Counted from the first letter of the stretch, positions 38,259 to 47,555 are shown. The stretch: 64,000 nucleotides of DNA from Burkholderia sp. NRF60-BP8 (GCF_001522585.2 NZ_CP013372.1:1426001-1490000), one strand, 5' to 3'. Translations and numbers: made by a program. Notes: generated by a model not told the origin, from the letters alone.

Positions 38259-39042
38259 GGGGATGTCTCCAGATTATTGGGCGGGGATGGGGGATGCGGG
38301 CGAGCCCGCGAGATGGGGAATGCGTGCGGAGCGCAGGAAGATGCGGCACGCAGAACGCGACGCGCGAGCGGAGCGCGCGTCGAAGCCGCGATGCGTGCGA
38401 GAGAAGGTGAAGTCTCGTTAGAGGGTGCGAACGCGCGTTTCGCCATGCAAGCAACCTGCCATACAACTCCATGCCGGCCAGCATACCATCGCCGTTATTG
38501 GGCGGGCGTTGCGTTGCAACAAGAAACAACTGTGACGGCGCACCGGCACGCGCGTTGCAGGTGGGTGCTTTTTTACGGCGTCGTCGCAGGCGACTGGGGG
38601 ACGAAACGCCCGCGACAGCCGCCCGGCAAGGGTTTCGCGCGAGCGGTAATTTCAACCTGCGGATCGTCCATGCCGGCAATACGAACACGCATCGCGCCCA
38701 TTCGCGTTTTCGCTACTCAGGCAAACCCTGAATTAGGTTGCGCACACAAACATCCCGATCGAATGCCCCGATGCAGCCACTGCTCATAACGGTACGCGTG
38801 GCAATCCGTGTTAATACGCGCCCGGCGACGACGCGAATCGTCGAGGAGTACTTCCGGTTGCCGCGATGACGGTCCGCGTGAATTCTTCGCTGCGGTTGGC
38901 GACGATGAAAAATTCCAGCACGACGTTTGCCGAAACGATGGACAAGTTGAGGTCGCGTCGTCGATCTCGATTCGATCGACGGGGTGCCGACGAACCGGTA
39001 CGTCGCGAAGACGTGCGCGGGTCACGCACTGGCGTGGGCAGA
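38259..39042. other. Long intergenic region upstream of pckG
   Basis: About 780 bp between pckG and the terminator of isocitrate lyase. Several frames are open but none shows a domain or a ribosome site. The pckG promoter and perhaps a regulator-binding region or small RNA lie here; I can point to no specific signal. Confidence 0.4.
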
Positions 39043-39073
39043 CAAAAAAACGCCAGCCCCAAGGGCTGGCGTC
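39043..39073 (-). terminator. Intrinsic terminator of isocitrate lyase gene
   Basis: ACGCCAGCCC-CAA-GGGCTGGCGT stem-loop. On the minus strand it is followed by a run of seven T (A-run at 39044-39050 on the plus strand), 22 bp past the stop: a textbook rho-independent terminator. Confidence 0.9.
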
Positions 39074-39094
39074 GTGCTTCGGGTCGGACGACGA

Positions 39095-40678
39095 TCAGAA
39101 CTGGTTCATCGTGTTGTCCTTGCCCGCCGCCTTCAGCGCCGCTTCGCCGCTGAAGTATTCCTTGTGATCGTCACCGATGTCCGAACCGGACATGTTCTGG
39201 TGCTTCACGCAGGCGATGCCCTGACGGATTTCCTTGCGCTGCACGCCCGCCACGTAGCCGAGCATGCCCTGATCGCCGAAGTATTCCTTCGCGAGGTTGT
39301 CGGTCGACAGCGCAGCCGTGTGGTACGTCGGCAGCGTGATCAGGTGGTGGAAGATGCCTGCTTCACGCGATGCATCGGCCTGGAACGTCCGGATCTTCTC
39401 GTCGGCCAGCTTGGCCAGTTCGGTGTCGTCGTATTCGACGCTCATCAGTTGCGCACGGTCGTAAGCCGACACGTCCTTGCCTTCGGCCTTCATCGCGTCG
39501 TAGGCCTGCTGACGGAAATTCAGCGTCCAGTTGAACGACGGGCTGTTGTTGTACACCAGCTTCGCGTTCGGGATCACCTTGCGGATCTCGCTGACCATGC
39601 CGCCGATCTGCGCGATATGCGGCTTTTCGGTTTCGATCCACAGCAGGTCGGCGCCGTTCTGCAGCGACGTGATGCAGTCGAGCACGCAACGCGCTTCGCC
39701 CGTGCCGGCGCGGAACTGGAACAGGTTGCTCGGCAGGCGCTTCGGACGCAGCAGCTTGCCGTCGCGCTTGATGACGACGTCGCCGTTGCCCAGTTGGTCG
39801 GCCGACAGTTCTTCGCAATCGAGGAATGAGTTGTACTGGTCGCCCAGGTCGCCCGGCGCGTTGGTCACGGCGATCTGCTTGGTCAGGCCGGCGCCCAGCG
39901 AATCGGTACGCGCGACGATGATGCCGTCGTCCACGCCCAGTTCCAGGAACGCGTAGCGGATCGCGCGGATCTTCGCGAGGAAGTCCTCGTGCGGCACCGT
40001 GACCTTGCCGTCCTGGTGGCCGCACTGCTTCTCGTCCGACACCTGGTTTTCGATCTGGATGCAGCACGCGCCCGCTTCGATGAACTGCTTGGCCAGCAGG
40101 TAGGTCGCTTCCGCATTGCCGAAGCCGGCGTCGATGTCGGCGATGATCGGCACGACGTGCGTGACGTGGTTGTCGATCTTTTGCTGGATCGCGGCCTTGG
40201 CGGCCGGGTCCTTCGCGGCATCCAGCTCGCGGAACAGGCCGCCCAGCTCGCGGGCGTCGGCCTGGCGCAGGAACGTGTACAGCTCGCGGATCAGCGCGCT
40301 GACCGAGGTCTTTTCGTGCATCGACTGGTCCGGCAGCGGGCCGAACTCCGAGCGCAGCGCGGCGACCATCCAGCCCGACAGGTACAGGTAGCGGCGCTCG
40401 GTGCTGTTGAAGTGCTTCTTGATGGAGATCATCTTCTGCTGGCCGATGAAGCCGTGCCAGCAGCCCAGCGACTGCGTGTACTTGGACGGATCGGCATCGT
40501 ACGCGGCCATGTCGGCGCGCATGATCTTCGCGGTGTACTTCGCGATGTCCAGGCCAGTCTTGAACTTGTTCTGGGCACGCATGCGGGCGGCATATTCGGG
40601 GTTGATGGCATTCCACGCGCTGCCGTGGTTTTCCTTCAAACCTGCCACTGCCTTGATGTCGTCTTGATATTGGGACAT
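39095..40678 (-). CDS. aceA: Isocitrate lyase, long (Pseudomonas-type) form
   Basis: A 527-residue isocitrate lyase, which splits isocitrate into glyoxylate and succinate in the glyoxylate shunt. The active-site Cys motif appears as KQCGHQDGK and the substrate region as IETEKPHI. It is about 90 residues longer than the common 435-residue form and resembles the Pseudomonas aeruginosa-type enzyme. ATG 40678 follows AGGAGA (complement of 40685-40690). A strong terminator ends the transcript. Malate synthase is not in this window. Confidence 0.95.
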   Translation of the reverse strand: MSQYQDDIKAVAGLKENHGSAWNAINPEYAARMRAQNKFKTGLDIAKYTAKIMRADMAAYDADPSKYTQSLGCWHGFIGQQKMISIKKHFNSTERRYLYLSGWMVAALRSEFGPLPDQSMHEKTSVSALIRELYTFLRQADARELGGLFRELDAAKDPAAKAAIQQKIDNHVTHVVPIIADIDAGFGNAEATYLLAKQFIEAGACCIQIENQVSDEKQCGHQDGKVTVPHEDFLAKIRAIRYAFLELGVDDGIIVARTDSLGAGLTKQIAVTNAPGDLGDQYNSFLDCEELSADQLGNGDVVIKRDGKLLRPKRLPSNLFQFRAGTGEARCVLDCITSLQNGADLLWIETEKPHIAQIGGMVSEIRKVIPNAKLVYNNSPSFNWTLNFRQQAYDAMKAEGKDVSAYDRAQLMSVEYDDTELAKLADEKIRTFQADASREAGIFHHLITLPTYHTAALSTDNLAKEYFGDQGMLGYVAGVQRKEIRQGIACVKHQNMSGSDIGDDHKEYFSGEAALKAAGKDNTMNQF

Positions 40679-40793
40679 GTCTATCTCCTGGGAACGAAGC
40701 GCATTTGAGTAAAGGATTCAGCGTGCCCGCCGCGTGTGACGAAGCGAACTGCATGGACTCAATAGTAATCCTGCTTGGCGCGATTTCGACCAA

Positions 40794-40807
40794 GTCTTAT
40801 ATAAGAC
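40794..40807. promoter_or_regulatory. Palindrome in the isocitrate lyase promoter
   Basis: GTCTTATATAAGAC, a perfect 14-bp palindrome 116 bp upstream of the aceA ATG in AT-rich DNA. A further half-site copy (ATAAGA) follows at 40808. A GntR-type or short-chain-acyl regulator site is plausible; the factor is unknown. Confidence 0.55.
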
Positions 40808-41081
40808 ATAAGATATAAATTTTCGTTGTTTTTCAATGAGATAGCCAAGCGTTTTTGCGATGCAAAACACGGTTTCAAGCGGCGGTAAAACGCGGCGGCA
40901 GGAATCCGGCGCACTTCTCGCGATATGAAATGCCCTTTCGGTTGCTGAAGGACCGGCACGCTCCGACCAAGCCGGAACAGCAACGACCGTCAGGCTTTGT
41001 CACAGCCATGACAAAACGTCTATACTTGGACGATTATTTGATACGCGTGCGTCAGCGCGTCGGCCTGCGCCCCGGAGCGAC

Positions 41082-41603
41082 ATGAACGACTCTCCCGTTT
41101 TCGATACCCTTTGCGAACTGCTGAATACGTCCGGCGCGCGGTTCCGCGTGCTCGAGCATCCGGCGGAAGGCAAATCCGATGCGATCGCCGCGCTGCGCGG
41201 CACACGCCCCGAACAGGGCGCGAAGGCGATGCTCTGCACGTTCAAGGATGGCGGCGACACCGCCGCGCTCGCGGTGATTCCCGGCCACCTGAAGATCGAC
41301 TTCCGCAAGGTCGCCGATGCGTTGGGCCGGCGCAAGGCGACGCTCGCGTCGCCCGACGTCGCAGCCGCCGTCACGCGCTGCGTGATGGGCGCCGTGCCGC
41401 CATTCGCGTTCGACCCGAGCGTGACGCTCGTCGTCGATCCGGCGCTGGTCGAGCGCAACGCCGAGATCGCGTTCAACGCGGGCCGCCTCGACCGCTCGGT
41501 GGTGCTCGACGCGGCCGACTACATCCGCATCGCGCGCCCGCTGCTGGCCGACATCACGCGGCCGGAAACGACGGACGCGCCCGCCTCCCGGGACCGCGCA
41601 TGA
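41082..41603 (+). CDS. YbaK/EbsC-family aminoacyl-tRNA deacylase-like protein
   Basis: A 173-residue YbaK-domain protein. Such enzymes clear mischarged tRNAs, for example Cys-tRNA(Pro) or Ala-tRNA(Pro). Visible features are the N-terminal FRVLEHPAEGKSDAIAALRG and a central conserved segment around CRVMGAVPPFAF-like residues, matching the editing-domain fold. The gene overlaps the next by ATGA (41600-41603), so a regulator is co-translated with it. The specific tRNA substrate cannot be inferred. Confidence 0.85.
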   Translation: MNDSPVFDTLCELLNTSGARFRVLEHPAEGKSDAIAALRGTRPEQGAKAMLCTFKDGGDTAALAVIPGHLKIDFRKVADALGRRKATLASPDVAAAVTRCVMGAVPPFAFDPSVTLVVDPALVERNAEIAFNAGRLDRSVVLDAADYIRIARPLLADITRPETTDAPASRDRA

Positions 41604-42238
41604 GCACGAACCGCAAACCGCTGCAGTCGGAGCAGGCATCGCTGATCGAGCAGGTGCAGCGCATCGCCGAAGGGCTCGGCGAGATGTTCGCGCCGTTCAC
41701 CGAAGTCGTCGTGCACGACCTGCGCACGCCGGAGCATGCGATCCTCGCGATCCACAACAACCTGTCCGGACGCGCGGTCGGCGATCCCGCGACCGAACTC
41801 GGCCTCGCCCGCATCGCCGACGACGATTTCCCGCAGGTGCTCGCGAATTACCCGAACCGCTTCGCCGACGGCCGCACCGCGAAAAGCACGTCGATCGGCA
41901 TCAAGGATTCGACCGGGCGCTACGTGGCCGCGCTGTGCCTGAATGCCGACGTCACGCTGTTCCGCGGCTTCCAGGGCATGCTCAACCAGTTCTGCCGCAC
42001 GGTCGGCGAAGCCGTCGTCGAAACGCTCGACCCGGCCAGCGCCGACGCGATCCGGCAGCGCATCGACGCATTCGCGACGCGCCTCGCGACCACGCCGCGC
42101 GAGCTGAAGACCGACCAGCGCCGCGCGCTGATGCAGACGCTGAAGGCCGACGGCTTCCTCGAGGTGCGCCGCGCGATGGAGATCGTGTCGCAGCATCTCG
42201 GCGTGTCGCGCGCCACCGTCTACAACGACGCGAAGTGA
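41600..42238 (+). CDS. YheO-type PAS/helix-turn-helix transcriptional regulator (DauR-like)
   Basis: A 212-residue protein with an N-terminal YheO PAS-like domain (about 20-130, PFTEVVVHDL and HNNLSGRAVGDPATELG) and a C-terminal helix-turn-helix (about 165-212, VSQHLGVSRATVYNDAK). DauR, a member, controls D-arginine catabolism. The gene is coupled to the YbaK gene and lies 66 bp upstream of a PLP-dependent dehydratase, which it may regulate. Confidence 0.85.
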   Translation: MSTNRKPLQSEQASLIEQVQRIAEGLGEMFAPFTEVVVHDLRTPEHAILAIHNNLSGRAVGDPATELGLARIADDDFPQVLANYPNRFADGRTAKSTSIGIKDSTGRYVAALCLNADVTLFRGFQGMLNQFCRTVGEAVVETLDPASADAIRQRIDAFATRLATTPRELKTDQRRALMQTLKADGFLEVRRAMEIVSQHLGVSRATVYNDAK

Positions 42239-42304
42239 CGCGCCGCGTCCGGCTTTCCCATTTCGAGTTTCCCGTTGACTGATCTTTTCGACCCTCGAGC
42301 GACC

Positions 42305-43279
42305 ATGAACTCTCCGATTCTTCCCACGTACGACGACGTCGCCGCCGCCGCGGCCCGGCTCGAAGGCCACGCACACCGCACGCCGGTGATGACGTCGCGC
42401 ACGGTCGACGACGCACTCGGTGCGCAGGTGTTCTTCAAGTGCGAGAACCTGCAGCGCATGGGCGCGTTCAAGTTCCGCGGCGCGTTCAACGCGCTGTCGC
42501 GCTTCAACGCGGAACAGCGGCGCCACGGCGTCGTCGCGTTCTCGTCGGGCAACCATGCGCAGGCGATCGCGCTGTCCGCGCGCATCCTCGGCATTCCGGC
42601 GACGATCGTGATGCCGCAGGACGCACCGGCCGCGAAAATGGCCGCGACGCGCGGCTACGGCGGCAACGTCGTGACCTACGACCGCTACACCGAGGATCGC
42701 GAGCAGATCGGGCGCGCGCTCGCGGAGAAGCACGGACTCACGCTGGTGCCGCCCTACGATCACCCGGACGTGATCGCCGGCCAGGGCACCGCGGCCAAGG
42801 AACTGTTCGACGAAGTCGGCCCGCTCGACGCGGTGTTCACGCCGCTCGGCGGCGGCGGACTGCTGTCGGGCACCGCGCTCGCCACGCGTGCGCTGTCGCC
42901 GCATGCGAAGCTGTACGGCGTCGAGCCCGAAGCCGGCAACGACGCCCAGCAATCGCTCCGGTCCGGCACGATCGTGCACATCGACACGCCGCGTACGATC
43001 GCCGACGGCGCGCAGACGCAGCATCTCGGCAACCTGACGTTTCCGATCCTGCGCCGCGACGTCGACGACATCCTGACCGCGACGGACGCGGAACTCGTCG
43101 ACTGCATGCGCTTCTTCGCCACCCGTATGAAGATCGTCGTCGAGCCGACCGGCTGCCTGTCGTTCGCCGCCGTGCGGCGGATGAAGGATGCGCTGCAGGG
43201 CAAGCGCGTCGGCGTGGTGATCAGCGGCGGCAACGTCGATCTCGAGAACTTCTGCGCGCTGGTGTCGGCACCGGCCTGA
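42305..43279 (+). CDS. PLP-dependent threonine/serine dehydratase family protein
   Basis: A 324-residue fold-type II PLP enzyme. The Schiff-base Lys lies in KFRGAFNAL, the phosphate-binding loop is GGGGLLSG, and SSGNHAQA binds the carboxylate side. Such enzymes deaminate Thr or Ser to a 2-oxo acid; SRY1-type members act on 3-hydroxyaspartate. No regulatory ACT domain follows, so it is the short catabolic type. The preceding YheO-type regulator suggests amino-acid-responsive control. ATG 42305 is chosen over the in-frame TTG 42275. Confidence 0.88.
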   Translation: MNSPILPTYDDVAAAAARLEGHAHRTPVMTSRTVDDALGAQVFFKCENLQRMGAFKFRGAFNALSRFNAEQRRHGVVAFSSGNHAQAIALSARILGIPATIVMPQDAPAAKMAATRGYGGNVVTYDRYTEDREQIGRALAEKHGLTLVPPYDHPDVIAGQGTAAKELFDEVGPLDAVFTPLGGGGLLSGTALATRALSPHAKLYGVEPEAGNDAQQSLRSGTIVHIDTPRTIADGAQTQHLGNLTFPILRRDVDDILTATDAELVDCMRFFATRMKIVVEPTGCLSFAAVRRMKDALQGKRVGVVISGGNVDLENFCALVSAPA

Positions 43280-43283
43280 CCGT

Positions 43284-43319
43284 CTGCGCGCGCATGAAGA
43301 TCTTGTCATGCGCGCGCAG
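43284..43319 (+). terminator. Terminator after the dehydratase gene
   Basis: CTGCGCGCGCATGA with its perfect complement, a 14-bp stem and 8-nt loop, beginning 5 bp after the stop codon. No T-tract follows. Confidence 0.6.
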
Positions 43320-43396
43320 CGCGGCCTTCACGTCGCGTTAAGTTTCGCCTCCTAGACTGATTAGGTCGTCCCGAAGTCAGTCATGCAGGAGTGGTC

Positions 43397-43645
43397 ATGA
43401 ATACGCACGCGTTCGTCGCCGCCGCCCTGGCGGCCGTTTCCCTGTCGGCGTTCGCTCAACCGGGCGTGACGACATCCGTTTTTTCCGCCGCGTCGCCTCA
43501 CCCCGCGGTCGGGCACGCGATGCACCGTTCGTCCGCCGCATTGCCGCCCGCCGGCTTCGTGCTCGCGAAGATCGATCAGAACAATACGCCGCCCAACCGC
43601 GGCGGCGACCCGGGCGGCCGCGCACATGCCGGCACGCATATGTAA
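43397..43645 (+). CDS. Small secreted hypothetical protein, 82 aa
   Basis: An 82-residue protein with a Sec signal (AAALAAVSLSAFAQ) and a short Pro/Gly/Asn-rich mature part (QNNTPPNRGGDPGG). AGGAG at 43387-43391 supports ATG 43397. It has no recognised function. Confidence 0.6.
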   Translation: MNTHAFVAAALAAVSLSAFAQPGVTTSVFSAASPHPAVGHAMHRSSAALPPAGFVLAKIDQNNTPPNRGGDPGGRAHAGTHM

Positions 43646-43857
43646 CGACACGCGCCCGACCGTCGACATTCGGCGCGACGGCAGCCGGCTCCGGCGCGAC
43701 GGCATGCGGTCGAACCCGGCCGTTTCTTCAGACCTGAAACGCGCTCCGGGCACGTCGAACGAAAGGATCCGGAAAGCCGACGCCGATCGATGACGTTTTT
43801 TCGCATCCGCGCGCAGACGAACGATTGACGTGCCTACATGCACGCCATTACCCTTGC

Positions 43858-44040
43858 GCGCTGATGGTTCCCAGGGATGGGATCAAAAGGGAACGCAGGC
43901 GAGGCAACGCCTCGAATCTGCGGCTGCCCCCGCAACTGTGAGCGGCGAATCCGTGCCACCGCGTGCCACTGGGAAACCGGGAAGGCCTGCACGGATGGCG
44001 ACCCGCGAGCCAGGAGACCTGCCATCGACCCGAGGTCCAG
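43858..44040 (+). ncRNA. Cobalamin (adenosylcobalamin-type) riboswitch
   Basis: All the sequence landmarks of a B12 element are present in order: AAAAGGGAA near 43884, CTGCCCCCGCAACTGTGA (43924-43941), the B12 box (GCCACTGGGAAACCGG at 43965-43980 followed by GAAGGC), and the closing GAGCCAGGAGACCTGCC (44007-44023). It controls the downstream BtuB-like receptor, turning it off when cobalamin is plentiful, by the known family mechanism. Confidence 0.93.
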
Positions 44041-44255
44041 CAGCCGCACCGGGCGGGGTGTCCCGATGTGCAAGCACCGCCGTTGGCGGCCGCCCGTTGC
44101 ATGGACGACCCGACCTCAGGATCCGTCAGATGTCCATCGTTCCCGAATCCGCTTCCCGGCCGGAAGCGTCGCACCGACACGCCGTCGGCATGCGCCCCCC
44201 GTCCGCCTTGCGCTCACGATCGCCGTACCCGCTTCACGCTTTGTCCCGCCGCCTC

Positions 44256-46184
44256 ATGACCATTCGTCACCTGCTCGCCACGTCCGTCGCCACCGCGCTG
44301 TTGTCCCCGCTCGCCCACGCGGCCGGCGACACGGCGCCTGCACGGCCCGCCGCGCCCGCCGACGGCACGGACCTGCCGACGATCAGCGTGACCGACACGC
44401 GGCACCTGCCCGAATCGTTCGACCGGCGCTATGCGTCGACGCAGGTGCTCACGCGCGAGGATCTCGACCGGCTGTCGCCGACCGACCCGAGCATCACGCA
44501 GGCGCTCGCGACGCTGCCGGGCGTGACCGTCGCGCAGAACGGCGGGCCCGGCTCGTCCGCGTCGGTCAGCATTCGCGGCGCGTCGGCGAGCCAGGTCGCC
44601 GTGTTCATCGACGGCATCCGGATCGGCTCGCCGACCACCGGCATCGCGCCGTGGGCCGACCTGCCGACCGAAGCGTTCGAGCGCGTCGAAGTGATCTCCG
44701 GCCCGGCCGCCGCATCGTTCGGCAACAACGCGATGGGCGGCGTCGTGCAGTTGTTCACGCGCCGCGCCGCCAACCAGCCGAACCAGACCACCGTGTCGTT
44801 CGGCGGCGGCTCGAACAAGACGTTCGACACGCAGTTCCGCACGTCGGGCACGGTGCCGTCGACGGGGCCGCTCGCCGCGCTCGGCGGGCTCACCTATTCG
44901 CTCGGGCTGCACGACTACAACACGGCCGGCATCGACGCGACGCGGCCGTTCTTCTACGGCCACGAAGACGGCCGCAATCCGTATCACGCGCAGGATCTCG
45001 ATGCGCGGCTCGGCTATGCGCGCGACAACTGGTCGATCTCGACGTTCGCGCTGTATCACCGCTCCGATCTGTCCTACGACAACAGCGGCTACGCGAATCG
45101 CGAGCTGGACCATCAGTTGACGACCGGCGTTGCGTTCCATCTCGACATCACGCCCGATACGCAGTTCGACCAGTCGCTCGGTTATGCGAACGATCGCCAG
45201 TTCATCCATGCGGACAACCCGGCTCTCGCGACGGACCAGATCAACTCGCAGCGGATCAGCACGTCGACGTCGCTGACCCATCAGGAGCACGGGTTTCACC
45301 TGTTCGGCCTGCCGCTGTCGGGCGAATCGAAGCTCGCCTACGACTTCACGCGCGAACAGGCGTTCCTGCCGGTCGACATTCCCGGCGGCGTGCCGACGCG
45401 CAACGACTCCGCGTTTTCGCTGCACCAGTCGGCGACGCTCGGCAGCGTGACGATGTTCGTCGCCGGCCGTCACGAGATCATCGCCGGGCAAGCCGTGAAC
45501 ACCGGCAACGCCGCGCTGTCGTGGGCGATCACACCGGTCTATACGGCGCGCGTATCGTACGGCAATGCGTTCCGTCTGCCGACGTTCAACGACCTGTACT
45601 ACCCCGGCTACGGCAACCCGGCCCTCAGCCCGGAGCGCAGCACGTCGGTCGAAGCCGCGCTCGACGCGAATACCGCGTACGGCACCTTCACCGCGGCGAT
45701 CTACGACACGCGCGTCAACAACCTGATCGCGTACAACCCGGCGACGTTCTCGCCGATGAACATCGGCCGCTCGCACATTCGCGGCATCGACCTGTCGTAC
45801 AAGGGGACGATCGGCCGCTCGACGCCGGTGAGCGTGGCCGTCGGCATCCTGAATCCGCAGGACGAGACCAACCGGACCTGGCTCAGCCGCCGGCCGCGCC
45901 AGACGGTCAGCCTGAACGTCGATCACACGTGGGACGAACTGAAGCTGCACGCGTTGAGCACCGGTGCGTCGCTGCTGTACGGCGGCTCGACGTTCGACGA
46001 TCCGGCCAACCGGCAGTATCTGGCGTCGTACCTGACGGTGAGCCTGCGCGCGTCGTACCGGATCGATTCGCACCTGACGGTGTCGGCGTCGCTGTCGAAC
46101 CTGTTCGACCGGCAATACATGACCGCGTACGGCTACAACACGCTCGGGCGCACCGCGTTCGGCAAGGTCAGCTACACGTTCTGA
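44256..46184 (+). CDS. btuB: BtuB-like TonB-dependent receptor
   Basis: A 642-residue TonB-dependent receptor with a Sec signal (ALLSPLAHA). A plug domain (about 40-150, VSIRGASASQVAVFIDGIRI and GPAAASFGNNAMGGVV) precedes a 22-strand-type barrel ending in VSYTF. A cobalamin riboswitch directly upstream identifies the transport substrate as a corrinoid. ATG 44256 puts the signal peptide at the N-terminus but lacks a ribosome site. An in-frame ATG at 44130 has AGGA at 44118-44121 and would add 42 residues ahead of the signal. Confidence 0.88.
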   Translation: MTIRHLLATSVATALLSPLAHAAGDTAPARPAAPADGTDLPTISVTDTRHLPESFDRRYASTQVLTREDLDRLSPTDPSITQALATLPGVTVAQNGGPGSSASVSIRGASASQVAVFIDGIRIGSPTTGIAPWADLPTEAFERVEVISGPAAASFGNNAMGGVVQLFTRRAANQPNQTTVSFGGGSNKTFDTQFRTSGTVPSTGPLAALGGLTYSLGLHDYNTAGIDATRPFFYGHEDGRNPYHAQDLDARLGYARDNWSISTFALYHRSDLSYDNSGYANRELDHQLTTGVAFHLDITPDTQFDQSLGYANDRQFIHADNPALATDQINSQRISTSTSLTHQEHGFHLFGLPLSGESKLAYDFTREQAFLPVDIPGGVPTRNDSAFSLHQSATLGSVTMFVAGRHEIIAGQAVNTGNAALSWAITPVYTARVSYGNAFRLPTFNDLYYPGYGNPALSPERSTSVEAALDANTAYGTFTAAIYDTRVNNLIAYNPATFSPMNIGRSHIRGIDLSYKGTIGRSTPVSVAVGILNPQDETNRTWLSRRPRQTVSLNVDHTWDELKLHALSTGASLLYGGSTFDDPANRQYLASYLTVSLRASYRIDSHLTVSASLSNLFDRQYMTAYGYNTLGRTAFGKVSYTF

Positions 46185-46192
46185 CGCCCGGC

Positions 46193-46216
46193 GCATCGGC
46201 GCATCGGCGCATCGGC
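46193..46216. repeat. Short tandem repeat after btuB
   Basis: Three perfect copies of GCATCGGC begin 9 bp after the btuB stop. No function is inferred. Confidence 0.5.
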
Positions 46217-46344
46217 GCAACGCGCCGCACCGGCACGCGCGGAAAATTGACGTCGCGGCAAAAGCGCATGAGGACGACATCGGCATCGGCCCGGATCGCG
46301 GGATCGGATCCGGAGATCCGGTCGGCCCGCGCGGCCCCGTACGC

Positions 46345-46977
46345 CTAGATCAACCCGCGCACGCCGGCGACCAGCTGGATCGCGCCGAATACCGCGACGA
46401 CGGCCGCCGACACGCACGACAGCCCGTGCATGAATGCGAACGACAGCTTCGCGCGCAGCGCGGCGGTCGCGCTGCTCAGGCACAGCCACCACATGGCCGA
46501 GCCGACGAACACGCCGGCGACCATCCGCGCGACGGTCGCCCACATCGCGCCTTCCCGCGCACCCGGCAGCGGGCCGAGCGCCGCGAAGATCCCGACGAAC
46601 GACACGATCGTCATCGGGTTCGACAGCGTGAGACCGAACGTCGTCAGGAAATCGCGCAGGACGGTCGTGCGCGGCAACGCGCGCTGCCCCGCCGGCGCGG
46701 CCGGCGCCTGGCGCGCGATGGTCCACGCGAGCCACACGAGAAACGCGCCGCCGCCGATTTTCAGGCCGACGGTCAACATCGGGAACGCTGTGACGACGCC
46801 CGCGACGCCCAGCGCGCCGAGCAGGCCGTAAATCGCGTCGGCGCACGCGGCGCCGATGCCCGTCGCGAAGCCCGCCCGGAAGCCGCGGCTCAGGCTGCGC
46901 TGAATGCACAGCATGCCGATCGGGCCGACCGGCACCGCGATCGACAGCCCCATCACGACGGATTGGATGAACAGCAT
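46345..46977 (-). CDS. LysE-family amino-acid exporter
   Basis: A 210-residue inner-membrane protein with six hydrophobic segments and the LysE/RhtB-type N-terminus (VMGLSIAVPVGPIGMLCIQRSLS). Such carriers export amino acids or related metabolites. It is divergent from an Lrp/AsnC-type regulator gene, a common arrangement in which the regulator senses the exported amino acid and activates the exporter. ATG 46977 is chosen because the first membrane segment begins there. Confidence 0.87.
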   Translation of the reverse strand: MLFIQSVVMGLSIAVPVGPIGMLCIQRSLSRGFRAGFATGIGAACADAIYGLLGALGVAGVVTAFPMLTVGLKIGGGAFLVWLAWTIARQAPAAPAGQRALPRTTVLRDFLTTFGLTLSNPMTIVSFVGIFAALGPLPGAREGAMWATVARMVAGVFVGSAMWWLCLSSATAALRAKLSFAFMHGLSCVSAAVVAVFGAIQLVAGVRGLI

Positions 46978-47047
46978 CGCCTGCCCCTTGCGACATCGCG
47001 TGGATCGAACAGGCATCGTAGGGAAAGTCCGCGCCCCGCTGAATGCA

Positions 47048-47083
47048 ATTTTTAAGGAAAAATGGCGGCTCTACCTTAAAAAT
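47048..47083. promoter_or_regulatory. Inverted repeat in the exporter-Lrp intergenic region
   Basis: ATTTTTAAGG and CCTTAAAAAT, perfect 10-bp arms 16 bp apart, between the exporter ATG (46977) and the regulator ATG (47094). Likely Lrp-type binding site for control of both genes (inference). Confidence 0.6.
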
Positions 47084-47093
47084 CCCCGCTGCG

Positions 47094-47555
47094 ATGGACG
47101 ATCTCGACTGGAAGATACTGGCGCTGTTGCAGGACAACGGACGCATCAGCTATACGGAGCTCGCGCGTCAGGTTCACCTGTCGGTGCCGGCGGCGACGGA
47201 GCGTGTGAAGCGTCTTGAAGCGGCCGGTGTGGTCGAGGGCTACACCGCGCGGATCAATCCTTCCGCGGCCGGCTATCCAGTGAGCGCGCTGATCGGCATC
47301 ACGGTGCCGCAACCGGCGAAAGCGAAGTTCCTCAAGCTGCTGGAGACGATCCCCGAAGTCGTCGAATGCCATCACGTGACGGGCGCCGATTCGTATGTGA
47401 TGCGGTTCGTCGCCGTCAGCATGGTCCATCTCGAACGACTGATCGAACGCATCAACCTGTACGGCGAAACGCGCACGTCGATCGTGATGTCGACGCCGCT
47501 GCCCGCGCGCGGGATGGCGCGTCCGGCGGCGAAGCCCGGCGACGACCGCAGGTAG
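47094..47555 (+). CDS. Lrp/AsnC-family transcriptional regulator
   Basis: A 153-residue regulator with an N-terminal helix-turn-helix (LDWKILALLQDNGRISY and VHLSVPAATERVKRLEAAGV) and a C-terminal RAM ligand domain that includes ECHHVTGADSYVMRF. ATG 47094 matches family N-termini, better than the in-frame ATG at 47043, which would place the start inside the inverted repeat. Probably activates the divergent exporter in response to an amino acid. Confidence 0.88.
   Translation: MDDLDWKILALLQDNGRISYTELARQVHLSVPAATERVKRLEAAGVVEGYTARINPSAAGYPVSALIGITVPQPAKAKFLKLLETIPEVVECHHVTGADSYVMRFVAVSMVHLERLIERINLYGETRTSIVMSTPLPARGMARPAAKPGDDRR

Noticed and set aside
43646..43857. A separate small gene between the 82-aa protein gene and the riboswitch
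   Set aside because: No ribosome site or signal-like start is visible; the stretch fits the promoter of the riboswitch transcript.
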